From positions 62,001-126,000 of the forward strand of contig JAOPUZ010000044.1 in the NCBI GenBank assembly GCA_025966315.1: 64,000 nucleotides of DNA, written 5' to 3'. A model generated the notes under the pieces. That model saw only the letters and a list, made by a program, of their open reading frames with translations, had not been told where the DNA came from and made no database searches. Below are positions 24,789 through 35,500 of the stretch, piece after piece. The stretch's first letter is position 1. Every line of letters starts with the position of its first letter. The translations under genes and the position numbers were made by a program. This stretch comes from Frankiales bacterium (GTDB lineage Bacteria; Actinomycetota; Actinomycetes; Mycobacteriales; Jatrophihabitantaceae).

Positions 24789-25979
24789 TCAGGCCGACTC
24801 GCGCTCAAAGATCGCAGCGATGCCCTGACCGCCGCCGATGCACATGGTGGTGAGTGCGTAGCGACCGCCGGTGCGAGCGAGCTCGTGCAGCGCCTTGACG
24901 GCGAGGATGGCCCCGGAGGCACCAATCGGGTGGCCGAGCGAGATGCCGCTGCCGTTCGGGTTGACCTTGGCCGGGTCCAGTCCCAGCTCGCGCTGTACGG
25001 CCAGCGCCTGGGCCGCGAAGGCCTCGTTGACCTCGAAGATGTCGATGTCGTCCAGCTTGAGGTCGGCACGTTCCAGTACCTCGTGCACGGCGGGCACCGG
25101 ACCGATTCCCATCAGGCTGGGCTCGACGCCGACATTGGCGTAGGCCACCAGCCGGCCGAGCGGCTGTACGCCGACCCGGTCGGCGTACTCACGGGAGGAC
25201 AGCACCAGCGCAGCGGCCGCGTCATTGATGCCGGAGGCGTTACCGGCCGTGACCGTGCCGTCCTTCTTGAACGCCGGCTTCAGCTTGGCCATGTCGGCCA
25301 GCGTGGCATCGGGGCGGATCTGCTCGTCGGTGTTGAACGGGGTACTGCTGCCACCTCGGCCGGGCACGGCCACGTCGACGATCTGGCCGTTGAAGCGGCC
25401 CTCGGCGACCGCAGCGGCCGCCTTCTGGTGGCTGTCCACCGCCGCCTGGTCCTGGTCCTCGCGCGAGACGACGTACTTCTCGGCAACGTTCTCGGCCGTG
25501 ATGCCCATATGGCAGGTGTCGAACGGGTCGGTCAGCGCGCCGACCATCACGTCCAGCACCTTGCCGTCGCCGAGTCGCTGCCCGAAGCGCTGGGTGGGTA
25601 GCCAGTAGGGCGCCCGGCTCATGTTCTCCGCGCCGCCGGAGACAACGACGTCGGCGTGATCGAGATAGATGGACTGGGCCCCGGTGATGATGGCCTGCAG
25701 GCCCGAGCCGCACAGCCGGTTGAGCGTCAACGCGGGCACGCTGACCGGCAGGCCACCGTTGATCGCCGCCACCCGTGAGAGGTACATGTCGCGCGCCTCG
25801 GTGTGGATGACGTTGCCGAACACGACGTGGCCGACGTCGCCCGCTTCGACGGGCGTGCGGGCCAGGGCCTCGCGGACCACCGTGGCGGCGAGATCGACGG
25901 TGGGAACGTCCTTGAGACCGCCGCCGAAGCGGCCGATCGCGGTGCGAACCGCAGAGAGTACGACTACGTCAGTGGACAC
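24789..25979 (-). CDS. Acetyl-CoA C-acyltransferase (thiolase)
   Basis: A 396-residue thiolase with acyl-accepting Cys90 in LNRLCGSGLQ, His350 in GHPIGASG and the general base Cys380 in MCIGGGQG. Length and motifs match degradative or acetoacetyl-CoA thiolases (FadA/AtoB). It carries out the last beta-oxidation step, releasing acetyl-CoA. It lies at the left edge of the acyl-CoA island, divergent from the ACAD10/11-like gene, and the 367-base gap between them holds a TetR-type operator that could control both. An AGGAGGAA-type ribosome-binding site precedes the ATG. Confidence 0.93.
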   Translation of the reverse strand: MSTDVVVLSAVRTAIGRFGGGLKDVPTVDLAATVVREALARTPVEAGDVGHVVFGNVIHTEARDMYLSRVAAINGGLPVSVPALTLNRLCGSGLQAIITGAQSIYLDHADVVVSGGAENMSRAPYWLPTQRFGQRLGDGKVLDVMVGALTDPFDTCHMGITAENVAEKYVVSREDQDQAAVDSHQKAAAAVAEGRFNGQIVDVAVPGRGGSSTPFNTDEQIRPDATLADMAKLKPAFKKDGTVTAGNASGINDAAAALVLSSREYADRVGVQPLGRLVAYANVGVEPSLMGIGPVPAVHEVLERADLKLDDIDIFEVNEAFAAQALAVQRELGLDPAKVNPNGSGISLGHPIGASGAILAVKALHELARTGGRYALTTMCIGGGQGIAAIFERESA

Positions 25980-26161
25980 GATTTCCTCCTGATGGACAAA
26001 CGTAAGGCGGTGTAACGGCCGGAAAGGATGGCCGAGCGCGGCCGGCAGAACGCAACCCGATAAACCAACACATAAACAGTAGGTCAGCTCGGTAACGCGG
26101 CCAGCGGGATGTGGCGAACTCGATGGCCCGCTTGGACGGCAGGAACGACCGATTCAGTTAT

Positions 26162-26179
26162 CGACCGCACGGTCGGTCG
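26162..26179 (+). promoter_or_regulatory. TetR-type operator, copy 1
   Basis: CGACCG-CACG-GTCGGTCG matches the 18-base motif shared by eight intergenic sites in the acyl-CoA island. A TATGCT -10 candidate follows four bases later (26184-26189), so binding would block RNA polymerase. It lies between thiolase and the ACAD10/11-like gene. The rest of the 25980-26346 gap shows no gene. Confidence 0.72.
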
Positions 26180-26346
26180 GGACTATGCTAGCGTGCTCCG
26201 AAGGCTTTGTGACGGTCACGTTTCGCATGGTTTCATCCCGGCTTACCGCAGCACCACCCCCAAGCTGATTCCATCTGAAGCCACCCAGCCCGAGCCGCGG
26301 CCCGAAAGGTTCCCCGCGAGCGCGGTTCGAGAGGAGACTCCCGCCC

Positions 26347-27531
26347 ATGACGATAGATTTCTCTCTCGACGACGAGATCGTGCAGCTGGCCGACAAGGTG
26401 CGGACCTTCATGTCCGAGGTGGTCATCCCAGCTGAGGCCGAGTTGGTGCACGGCGCGCACGGCTACCCCGACGAACTGCGCAAGCGGCTGCAGTCGGCGG
26501 CGCGCGACGCCGGCATTTTCGCTCCGCACGTGCCCACGGAGTACGGCGGTCTGGGTTTGGACACCCGTGGCCAGGCCGTCGTCTTCGAGATCGCCGGTCG
26601 GAGCCTGCTCGGCCCACCGGCCCTGAACTGCGCCGCCCCCGACGAGGGCAACATGTTGCTGCTGGAGAAGGTCGCGAGCGACGCTCAGAAGATCAAGTAT
26701 CTGGCGCCATTGGCCGCGGGGGACGTCCGCTCCAGCTTTGCGATGACCGAACCCGCGCCGGGCGCCGGGTCGGACCCCAACCGACTGGCAACCCGCGCGG
26801 AACTGACCGATGACGGCTGGGTCATCAACGGCACGAAGTGGTTCATCACCGGCGCCGACGGCGCCGCCTTCTTCATCGTGATGACCCGGACCGGCACCGA
26901 CAAGTCCACCATGCTGCTGGTCGATGCTGATAACCCCGGCGTCGAGGTCACCCGCCGGATCGACAGCCTGGACTCGATCACCATCGGTGGCCACTGCGAG
27001 GTTGTCTTCACCGACTGCCGGGTGCCCGAGGACGCGGTGCTGGGCGCGGCCGACCGCGGCTTCGAATACGCCCAGGTGCGGCTGGCCCCCGCGCGGCTGA
27101 CGCACTGCATGCGCTGGCTCGGCATCGCCCAGCGAGCGCATGAGTTCGCCGTGCACTACGCCTCCCAGCGCGAGATGTTCGGTTCGACCGAGGCCGCGCT
27201 AGGCATGGCGCAACTGCAGTTCGCCGACAACGAGATCGATCTGGCCGCTAGCCGCGCGCTGATCTGGCAGGCCGCCTACGCGCTGGACCAGGGCCAGCGG
27301 GCCGCCCAGGAGACCTCGGTGGCCAAGACGTTCGTCGCCGAGGCCACCAACCGCGTCGTCGACCGGGCCCTGCAGTTGTGCGGCGCCCTCGGTGTGTCCC
27401 ACGATGCACCGCTGGCCTCTTTCCTTGCCGAAATAAGGCCTTTCCGGATCTACGACGGTCCGTCGGAAGCACATCGCTGGGCGTTGGCGCGGCGCGCGGT
27501 CCGTCGCTACGGGGTCGAGGCGCCGCGATGA
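26347..27531 (+). CDS. ACAD10/11-like acyl-CoA dehydrogenase
   Basis: A 394-residue acyl-CoA dehydrogenase fold with FAD/substrate motifs SFAMTEPAPGAGSD and INGTKWFITGA. The segment NCAAPDEGNM and the C-terminal IYDGPSEAH are hallmarks of the ACAD10/11-type branch, in which the usual catalytic Glu of YEGT is replaced (Asp370 here). In that branch, and in LvaC of bacterial levulinate catabolism, the protein works with an APH-type kinase to convert 4-hydroxyacyl-CoA through a phosphorylated intermediate. An APH-type kinase gene follows with ATGA overlap, and a reductase gene comes after it, which supports this reading. RBS: GAGAGGAG. Confidence 0.87.
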   Translation: MTIDFSLDDEIVQLADKVRTFMSEVVIPAEAELVHGAHGYPDELRKRLQSAARDAGIFAPHVPTEYGGLGLDTRGQAVVFEIAGRSLLGPPALNCAAPDEGNMLLLEKVASDAQKIKYLAPLAAGDVRSSFAMTEPAPGAGSDPNRLATRAELTDDGWVINGTKWFITGADGAAFFIVMTRTGTDKSTMLLVDADNPGVEVTRRIDSLDSITIGGHCEVVFTDCRVPEDAVLGAADRGFEYAQVRLAPARLTHCMRWLGIAQRAHEFAVHYASQREMFGSTEAALGMAQLQFADNEIDLAASRALIWQAAYALDQGQRAAQETSVAKTFVAEATNRVVDRALQLCGALGVSHDAPLASFLAEIRPFRIYDGPSEAHRWALARRAVRRYGVEAPR

Positions 27532-28667
27532 GCGCGGACGACGTCGAGACCGGCGCGAGCACAGCCGTCGCGCCCACCACGGCTGCCGCTGGCTCGGCGA
27601 GCAGTCCGAGCGATCCACCCGGACTGCGCATGGCGGTATTGCGCCGTTATCTGGCCGAGCATCTCGACGGCTTCGATGGCCAGGCGCCGGTGGACGCAAC
27701 GCTGTTGGCCGGTGGCCGGAGCAACGTCACCTACCGGTTGACCCAGGGCTCGCGCCAATGGGTGCTGCGTCGGCCGCCGCTGGGTCACGTGATGCCGACC
27801 GCGCACGACATGGCCCGCGAATACCGGGTGTTGTCCGGCTTGGCTCGGACTGCGGTGCCGGTGCCGGCGACCCGCTTGTTGTGCGAGGACCACGACGTCC
27901 TCGGGGTGTCGTTCATGGTGATGGATTTTGTGTCGGGCCGGACCTTCGGTGACGCCGACGACGTGGCCGGCCTGCCGGCCGAGGAGGCCCGCCAGATCAG
28001 TGCCGCCGCGGTCGACGCGCTGATCAGCTTGCACGAGGCGGACATCGAGGTGGCCGGGCTGGGCGAGCTGGGGCGCCCGCAGGGTTACCTCACCCGTCAG
28101 GCGTCCCGCTGGCGTAAGCAATGGGAATTGACGCGCACCCGAGACATCGACGGTTTCGACGAGCTCGCGGACTGGGTCACGGCCGAGACGCCGGCCTTCA
28201 CCGATCGCCCGTTCTCGATCGTGCACGGCGACTACCGCCTGGACAATTTGATCGTGGGACGTGATCGGCCAACCGTCGAGGCAATCCTCGACTGGGAGAT
28301 GTCGACGTTGGGGGATCCGGTTTCGGACCTGGCGTTGTTGTTGGTCTACTGGACCTCGGCCCAGGACGGACTGCGAAAACAAGTACCGGTGGCGCTCGGG
28401 GTGACCGACGGCCCAGGTTTCTATTCGCGAGCCGATCTGATGCAGCGCTACGTGGCTCGCCATCCGGTCGAGGAGGCTCATCTCAACGTCTGTCTGGCCT
28501 TGTGTTGTCTCAAACTTGCGGTCGTCATGGAATCGATTCATTTCCGCGCGCTCGAGGGAACCCAGCTAGGTGCCGACGTTTCGAAGATGGGTGAAGCGAC
28601 GCCGGCGCTGGTGCAATTGGGTTTGAACGTCATTCACGGGGGCGGCGTTGCGGCACTTTCCGGCTGA
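27528..28667 (+). CDS. APH-family kinase, probable hydroxyacyl-CoA kinase
   Basis: A 379-residue aminoglycoside-phosphotransferase-fold kinase. GGRSNVTYRL is the nucleotide-binding loop, VHGDYRLDNLI the catalytic HGDxxxxN (general base Asp), and ILDWEMSTLGDPVSDL the metal-binding region. The Ser/Ala-rich first 30 residues are probably disordered. ATG 27528 overlaps the dehydrogenase stop (ATGA); the longer frame upstream is inside that gene. By analogy with LvaA and the kinase domain of ACAD10/11 it probably phosphorylates the 4-hydroxyl of an acyl-CoA rather than an antibiotic. No resistance context is present. Confidence 0.85.
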   Translation: MSADDVETGASTAVAPTTAAAGSASSPSDPPGLRMAVLRRYLAEHLDGFDGQAPVDATLLAGGRSNVTYRLTQGSRQWVLRRPPLGHVMPTAHDMAREYRVLSGLARTAVPVPATRLLCEDHDVLGVSFMVMDFVSGRTFGDADDVAGLPAEEARQISAAAVDALISLHEADIEVAGLGELGRPQGYLTRQASRWRKQWELTRTRDIDGFDELADWVTAETPAFTDRPFSIVHGDYRLDNLIVGRDRPTVEAILDWEMSTLGDPVSDLALLLVYWTSAQDGLRKQVPVALGVTDGPGFYSRADLMQRYVARHPVEEAHLNVCLALCCLKLAVVMESIHFRALEGTQLGADVSKMGEATPALVQLGLNVIHGGGVAALSG

Positions 28668-28720
28668 AAGCAATGGCATTCCAGCAATCAACCAATTACC
28701 AATCGTGAGCAAGCTATAGA

Positions 28721-28738
28721 CGACCGACCAGTCGGTCA
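28721..28738 (+). promoter_or_regulatory. TetR-type operator, copy 2
   Basis: CGACCG-ACCA-GTCGGTCA, 84 bases before the GTG of the SDR gene. It differs from the consensus only at the last base and sits just after a CTATAGA stretch that may be a -10. Confidence 0.68.
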
Positions 28739-28821
28739 GTACCTTTCGGCAGAGCAGGTTCGAGAACGTACCTCGGCCCCATGGCCTTTTGGGCCGACGG
28801 CAACGACGGCAGGAGAAAGTC

Positions 28822-29589
28822 GTGACTGACTTCGCACATTCGCTCGACGGCAAGGTGGCTTGGGTGACCGGCGCCGGCCGCGGAACCGGACGCGCGGTCT
28901 CAGAAGGATTGGCCGCCTGCGGCGCTCGGGTGATCCTGCATGCGCGCACGGCCGACGAGGTCAACGAGGTGGCCGCGAAGATCGTTTCCGAGGGCGGCGA
29001 AGCGATCGCGGTGGTCGGCAGCATCACCGACCCGGCTTCGATCGACGAGGTCGTCGCACTGGCCAACGATCGCTGGGGCCAGCTCGACATCCTGGTCAAC
29101 AACGCCGGTATCAGCCCGGTGCTGCGGCGTTCGGAGGACCTGACCAACGACGAGTGGTCGGCCGTCATCGAGACCAACCTGACCGGCGTCTTCTACTGCA
29201 CGCGGGCCGCGGTTAAGGGCATGCTGGCCCGGGGCAGCGGCAGCATCGTGAACATCTCCTCCGTGCACGGCACGGTGGGCTTCCCCCGGTTGGCCGCTTA
29301 CACCGCCAGCAAGGGCGGCGTGGAGCTACTGACCAAGACGCTGGCGCTTGAGTGGGCGCGCACCGGGGTCCGGGTGAACGCAGTCGCCCCGGGTTACCTC
29401 GAGACCGCCATGACCGCCGGCCTGCGCGCCAGTGACCGGCACGCCGACGCGATCGAAGCCAAGATCCCGATGGGACGATTCGGTTTGCCGGGCGAGGTTG
29501 TCGGTGCCGTGACGTTTCTCTGCACGGACGCGGCCAGTTACGTCACCGGCAGCATCCTGCGCGTCGACGGTGGGTGGACCGCCCAGTAG
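28822..29589 (+). CDS. Short-chain dehydrogenase/reductase (FabG-like)
   Basis: A 255-residue classical SDR: nucleotide motif TGAGRGTG, NNAGI, catalytic Ser in NISS and Tyr-x-x-x-Lys in YTASK, ending in a substrate loop and DGGW. GTG 28822 is preceded by AGGAGAAAG. It is close to the 3-oxoacyl reductase group, so a keto/hydroxy-acyl-CoA interconversion is likely. Beside the ACAD10/11-like and APH-type genes it could correspond to the step done by LvaD (4-keto to 4-hydroxy). The TetR gene follows 50 bases later. Confidence 0.88.
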   Translation: MTDFAHSLDGKVAWVTGAGRGTGRAVSEGLAACGARVILHARTADEVNEVAAKIVSEGGEAIAVVGSITDPASIDEVVALANDRWGQLDILVNNAGISPVLRRSEDLTNDEWSAVIETNLTGVFYCTRAAVKGMLARGSGSIVNISSVHGTVGFPRLAAYTASKGGVELLTKTLALEWARTGVRVNAVAPGYLETAMTAGLRASDRHADAIEAKIPMGRFGLPGEVVGAVTFLCTDAASYVTGSILRVDGGWTAQ

Positions 29590-29639
29590 CACGGTGTTAA
29601 CGTATGACGCCAGTTGGCGCGAGACCGTGGGAGAACTTA

Positions 29640-30329
29640 ATGGCGTCTAGCACTCACAGGTCCCGCCGCAAAGGCGAAGACGTCACCAAAGCTGCCGGGC
29701 CGATTCAACGGCGCGCCCAGATCGTCGAAAAGGCCTCAGAGCTTTTCGACGAGGTCGGCTATCACACGACCTCGATGGACGATATTGCCCGTGCCGTTGG
29801 GTTGGCCAAGCCCACGCTTTATCACTATTTCGACAGCAAAGACAGCATCCTGCTCGCGGTCCACGAGGAGTTCATCTCGCTGCTGTTGGGCCGCCAGCGC
29901 GCGCGGGCAGTCAACTCCGACCGCTCGGTTTCGGACCTGCTGTACGAGGTCATGGTCGACATCCTGGACTTGATGCGTACCCACCGCGGGCACGTCCGAG
30001 TGTTCTTCGAACACCACCGCGAGCTGCCCGAGGAGTCCCGCGCCGGAGCACTCGCCGCGCGCGACGCGTACTTCTCCTCGGTGCGAATGCTGTTCGAAAT
30101 GGGCCTGGAGCAAGGCGTGCTCGAGGGCGATCCGCAGCTGTCCGCGATGGCCTTGTTCGGCATGTGTAACTGGGCCTACCAGTGGTATGACCCGAAGGGC
30201 CGGCTGACCACCCAGGACGTGGCCCGTTACTTCCATGGGGTATTGCTGCACGGCGTGGAGGATCCGCTGATCCCCATCCCGATGCCGGCCGGCTCGGCGC
30301 CGGCCCGGCCGCGCGTCGTAAAGGCGTAG
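29640..30329 (+). CDS. TetR-family regulator of the acyl-CoA island
   Basis: A 229-residue TetR repressor. The HTH lies at residues about 44-63 (TTSMDDIARAVGLAKPTLYHYF), and the ligand domain ends with MALFGMCNWAYQWYDP, similar to KstR2/FadR-like regulators that respond to acyl-CoA. ATG 29640 has GGGAGA upstream; a start at 29604 would add 12 residues with a poorer site. It is the only TetR gene in the window and sits among eight copies of an 18-base palindromic motif, so I infer it binds them and is released by an acyl-CoA pathway intermediate. Confidence 0.88.
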   Translation: MASSTHRSRRKGEDVTKAAGPIQRRAQIVEKASELFDEVGYHTTSMDDIARAVGLAKPTLYHYFDSKDSILLAVHEEFISLLLGRQRARAVNSDRSVSDLLYEVMVDILDLMRTHRGHVRVFFEHHRELPEESRAGALAARDAYFSSVRMLFEMGLEQGVLEGDPQLSAMALFGMCNWAYQWYDPKGRLTTQDVARYFHGVLLHGVEDPLIPIPMPAGSAPARPRVVKA

Positions 30330-30392
30330 CTGCTCCGACGCAGCGGGCATATTTCCGTTGTCGGATCGGACGATTCGACGCGTGCCGCACGC

Positions 30393-30421
30393 TTGCGCTT
30401 GCTGTCGCGCGCCGACATAAT
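30393..30421 (+). promoter_or_regulatory. Promoter of the EthD gene
   Basis: TTGCGC (30393-30398), 17-base spacer, CATAAT (30416-30421). The TetR-type operator at 30431-30448 lies directly downstream, over the expected transcription start. Confidence 0.6.
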
Positions 30422-30430
30422 CGCGGTGGC

Positions 30431-30448
30431 CGACCGTCCGGTCGGTCG
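30431..30448 (+). promoter_or_regulatory. TetR-type operator, copy 3
   Basis: CGACCG-TCCG-GTCGGTCG, a full match to the consensus. It lies between the promoter at 30393-30421 and the EthD start at 30503. Confidence 0.75.
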
Positions 30449-30502
30449 GCTGGTCGGGTTCAGCCCGAACCGGTGCGAGTTCGAACCGATGTAAGGAAGC
30501 AC

Positions 30503-30823
30503 ATGATCAAGTACGTGGTCCTCTACCCGACTCCGGAGGACGCTTCGGCTTTCGACGATTGGTACTTTGCGACGCACGCGCCGCTCGTCGCGGCGTTGCC
30601 CGGACTTCGCCGGGCTGAGTACGCCAAGGCTCGGCGGACTGTCGCCGGACCCGCCCTTTACCTGTCCGCGGAGCTCTATTTCGATTCATATGATGCGCTC
30701 AAGAAAGCCTTCGCAACGCCGGAATGGTCAGCGCTCGGTGCTGATCTTGAACAAGCCGGCCAGGCTTCGCGAGTGCTGGTGCACATTGCCGACGTGCTGA
30801 GCGCGCCGGACCAGCCGGTCTGA
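30503..30823 (+). CDS. EthD-domain (ferredoxin-like dimeric) protein
   Basis: A 106-residue protein of the EthD/dimeric alpha-beta barrel type (MIKYVVLYP...FDDWYFATHAPLVAALPGLRRAEY, a typical EthD opening with His in THAPL). Members are small degradation-pathway enzymes or accessory proteins, including lactone- and ether-related ones; the reaction cannot be assigned. ATG 30503 has TAAGGAAG upstream. It is transcribed alone under operator copy 3. Confidence 0.8.
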   Translation: MIKYVVLYPTPEDASAFDDWYFATHAPLVAALPGLRRAEYAKARRTVAGPALYLSAELYFDSYDALKKAFATPEWSALGADLEQAGQASRVLVHIADVLSAPDQPV

Positions 30824-30853
30824 CGCCGGGCTCGCGACCACCGAATCCGCATT

Positions 30854-30871
30854 CGACCGTATGGTCGGTCG
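30854..30871 (+). promoter_or_regulatory. TetR-type operator, copy 4
   Basis: CGACCG-TATG-GTCGGTCG, a full match, 31 bases after the EthD stop. It is one of two operators in the 533-base gene-free gap before the ABC transporter; no other feature was recognised in that gap. Confidence 0.7.
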
Positions 30872-31089
30872 CTCAAGTCGGCTCGCGTGGTCGCTGGTCC
30901 GCCCATGATTTCGGGGCTGCGGCTGGCTCCGTGGAACCGCGGTTCGGCCGCGAACAGGATTTCTGTTTCCGGCACGAGCGAATCTCGATGGGCCCCGGCG
31001 CAGTCGGGGGTCAGCGACTGGCTCGGAAAATCGACTGACACATCTTTGTAACGGGTCGTTGACGTAGTGACGTGCGTCGCTGTAGGTTT

Positions 31090-31107
31090 CGACCGCACGG
31101 TCGGTCG
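31090..31107 (+). promoter_or_regulatory. TetR-type operator, copy 5
   Basis: CGACCG-CACG-GTCGGTCG, identical to copy 1, 250 bases before the solute-binding protein start. Together with copy 4 it probably controls the ABC transporter operon, perhaps by looping. Confidence 0.72.
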
Positions 31108-31356
31108 GGGTCCTTATCCGTTGGACGGGATTTCGACTGCACTGACGGCCCGGATCCTGGCGCACAGGCCATTCCCAGGCCATAACTGCACAGCGCCGCG
31201 ATTTCTGGCGGCAACGACACGGCGAGACGGGGCGTCTGGTCAGGTTCGGCCGGGCGCCGAAGCGACAGCTCCGCTCGAGGCAATTGAGCACTTCGGTTAC
31301 AACCACCCCGGCGCTTGCGGGCAAGCGCCACATTGAGGAAGAGGTATACGGAGCCT

Positions 31357-32727
31357 ATGAGCGACAACTCATCCACCTCGGGCAACTTCGGTCACCTGGG
31401 ACGGCGTGGATTCCTGCGCCTGGGTGGCGCAGGAGCCGCGGCGCTCGGTATTGCGCCCCTGCTGGCTGCTTGCGGAGGTTCCAGCGGCGGCGGCGGCGGA
31501 AGCACCAACGCCAAGACCGACGTCAAGACGCAGACCTTCGACAACGTCACGATCGATGATGTGAAGAAGGATCTTGGCTTGGATACAGCGCACCTGCTGG
31601 CCAGCAAGACCATCAACCTCGGCGCGATCCTGCCGCTGTCGGGCACCGGCACCTACTACGGTGACGTGCAGGGCAAGGGCATCAACCTGGCGGCGAAGCT
31701 GATCAAGGCCCTCGGTGGGCCGACCGTCAACGTCGTCGAGAAGGACCACAAGTCGGGTGACCCGCAGGCCGGTGTGACCGCCTTCCGTGAGTTGGCCGCG
31801 CAGAAGATCGAGTTCATCTACTCGACGTACATCGCCGACTTCTACGCACTGCTGCCGAGCTACCGCAACGGCAACGTGTTCGTCCTCGAGGGTGGCCAGG
31901 CCGGTGTGACCCCGCAGCTGTCGGGCGTGCCGCACTACTGGGCCGGTGACGTCGCGACCGACGGCTACTACCCGATGATGTTCGAATACATCAAGCAGAC
32001 CAAGCCGAACATCAAGAAGATCGCGGCCATCTCGGTCGACGTCGGTGCGGCCGTCCGGGCCGGAGCCAAGATCCCGTTGTCGAAGGCAGCCAGTGACGCC
32101 GGTTTCGACCTGGTGATGGAGGAATACGTTCCCTACGGCACGACCGAGTTCGCGTCGCTGCTGTCCAAGGCCCAGTCCAAGACCCCGGACGCATTGCTCA
32201 ATGGCATGACCCCGGGTGGTGGGTTGCTGGCCCGCCAGGCCAAGCAGGCCGGCCTGAACATCCCGCAGTACGGCAACAACCTGGTGACCGACGACGTCGC
32301 CGCCGGTGGAACCGCGTTCAACGGCTTCCAGTTCTCCTCGTACTGGCTCAACGTCAACGCGCCGGGCAGCCGTTACGCGCAGTGGATGGTCAACGAGTGG
32401 AACAAGGCCTACGGCAGCTCACCGCTGAAGCCGGATGCCTACGGCAGCATCGCCTTCGACATCGGCATGCAGATGTTCCAGTTGTGGATGGCGGCCGACA
32501 AGGCCGGCCTGCCGATCACCCAGGAGTCGCTGAACAAGATCGCCAGCACCACCACGGTGAAGAGCGTCTTCGGTGGCGACGGAACGGGTCCGGCCGGCAC
32601 GCTCACCTGGGATGCCACCACGCACTTCCCCAGCGGCCAGATCGGTATGTTCGAGCTCACCGGCGGCAAGCTGACCCAAAAGGCAGTCGCGAACGACGAC
32701 GGCGTGACCAACTTCAAACTGCTCTGA
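31357..32727 (+). CDS. Branched-chain-type ABC solute-binding lipoprotein (Tat)
   Basis: A 456-residue periplasmic-binding-fold protein of the LivK type. The N-terminus has a twin-arginine motif (GRRGFLRL, Arg16-Arg17) and lipobox LLAAC with Cys39, so it should be exported folded and lipid-anchored. IGxLPLSGTG-like and KDHKSGDPQAG segments are typical of the family, which in actinobacteria often binds aromatic or other carboxylates rather than amino acids. ATG 31357 has GGAG in front. The rest of the transporter follows; the 118-base gap contains a hairpin. Confidence 0.9.
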   Translation: MSDNSSTSGNFGHLGRRGFLRLGGAGAAALGIAPLLAACGGSSGGGGGSTNAKTDVKTQTFDNVTIDDVKKDLGLDTAHLLASKTINLGAILPLSGTGTYYGDVQGKGINLAAKLIKALGGPTVNVVEKDHKSGDPQAGVTAFRELAAQKIEFIYSTYIADFYALLPSYRNGNVFVLEGGQAGVTPQLSGVPHYWAGDVATDGYYPMMFEYIKQTKPNIKKIAAISVDVGAAVRAGAKIPLSKAASDAGFDLVMEEYVPYGTTEFASLLSKAQSKTPDALLNGMTPGGGLLARQAKQAGLNIPQYGNNLVTDDVAAGGTAFNGFQFSSYWLNVNAPGSRYAQWMVNEWNKAYGSSPLKPDAYGSIAFDIGMQMFQLWMAADKAGLPITQESLNKIASTTTVKSVFGGDGTGPAGTLTWDATTHFPSGQIGMFELTGGKLTQKAVANDDGVTNFKLL

Positions 32728-32742
32728 GCTGACGATGGTCAC

Positions 32743-32771
32743 GTGCTCGGCCGAGTGATCCGGCCGGGCAC
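32743..32771 (+). terminator. Attenuator hairpin after the solute-binding protein gene
   Basis: Arms gtgctcggccg and cggccgggcac (one mismatch) with a 7-base loop, no U-run. Likely partial termination, giving more binding protein than membrane components. Confidence 0.55.
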
Positions 32772-32845
32772 GGACCTCGTTGCAGGGCACAGCACGAACC
32801 GCACAGCTCGATCGGTAGCACGGCACACGGCAGGAGTGACACTGC

Positions 32846-34701
<1,856 letters not shown>

Positions 34702-34702
<1 letters not shown>

Positions 34703-35451
34703 TGACCGCGGCATCCACCGAACGTTCCTCCAGTGCACCCGGATCGCGGGGCGAGCTGGTCGAGGTGAAGGACCTGACCGCCGGTTACGGCAGTCTGACC
34801 GCCCTGCATGAGGCGAACCTGCACATCGCCGAGGGTGAAGCGGTCGGCGTCATCGGCCACAACGGAGCCGGCAAGACGACCCTGTTGAACTCGATCTTCG
34901 GCGTGCATCGCCCGACGTCGGGAACCGTGACTTATCAGGGCGTTACGACCGGCAAGCCGGACGCCAAGGACTCGATCAAACGGGGCATGGCGATGGTGCC
35001 CGCGGACCAGTTCGTGTTCGCGACGTTGACCGTCCGGGAAAACCTGCTCATCGCGCGCAGCAACACCGATGCCGCGACCGCGGAATGGGCGACCGAGCGC
35101 GGGCAGGAGCTGTTCCCGGTCGTCTGGGAGCGCCTGGACCAGTTCGCCGGCAGCCTGTCCGGTGGTGAGCGGCGGATGCTCAGCGTGGCGATGGCGTTGA
35201 TGTGGCGCCCGAAGCTGATGATTCTGGACGAGCCGTCCCTCGGTCTGGCCCCGGCTCTGGCCGAGCGGGTATTCGACGCGCTGAAGGAACTGAGCATCAG
35301 CGCCGGCCTCTCGGTGCTGTGCGTGGAACAGAGCGTCCCGCACCTGCTGCGGCTGGCCGATCGCGTTTACATCATGCGTAACGGGCGAATCGTGGACGAG
35401 CAGACCGCGGATCAGCTGCGCGCTCGCACCGAGTACTGGGACCTGTTCTGA
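34702..35451 (+). CDS. livF: LivF-type ABC ATPase
   Basis: A 249-residue ATPase with Walker A GHNGAGKTT, Q-loop region MVPADQFVF, signature LSGGERRMLSVA and Walker B LMILDEPSLGLAP. It forms the second nucleotide-binding subunit with the LivM-LivG fusion. The start overlaps the preceding stop by one base, so translation is coupled. Confidence 0.92.
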
Positions 35452-35500
35452 TGCGCCGGTCGGATTCAGTGGCAATGGCATTGTTCTTGGGAGGTTCACG

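Noticed and set aside
27528-28667. Antibiotic-resistance aminoglycoside phosphotransferase
   Set aside because: Operon overlap with an ACAD10/11-like dehydrogenase and the catabolic context fit a hydroxyacyl-CoA kinase better.
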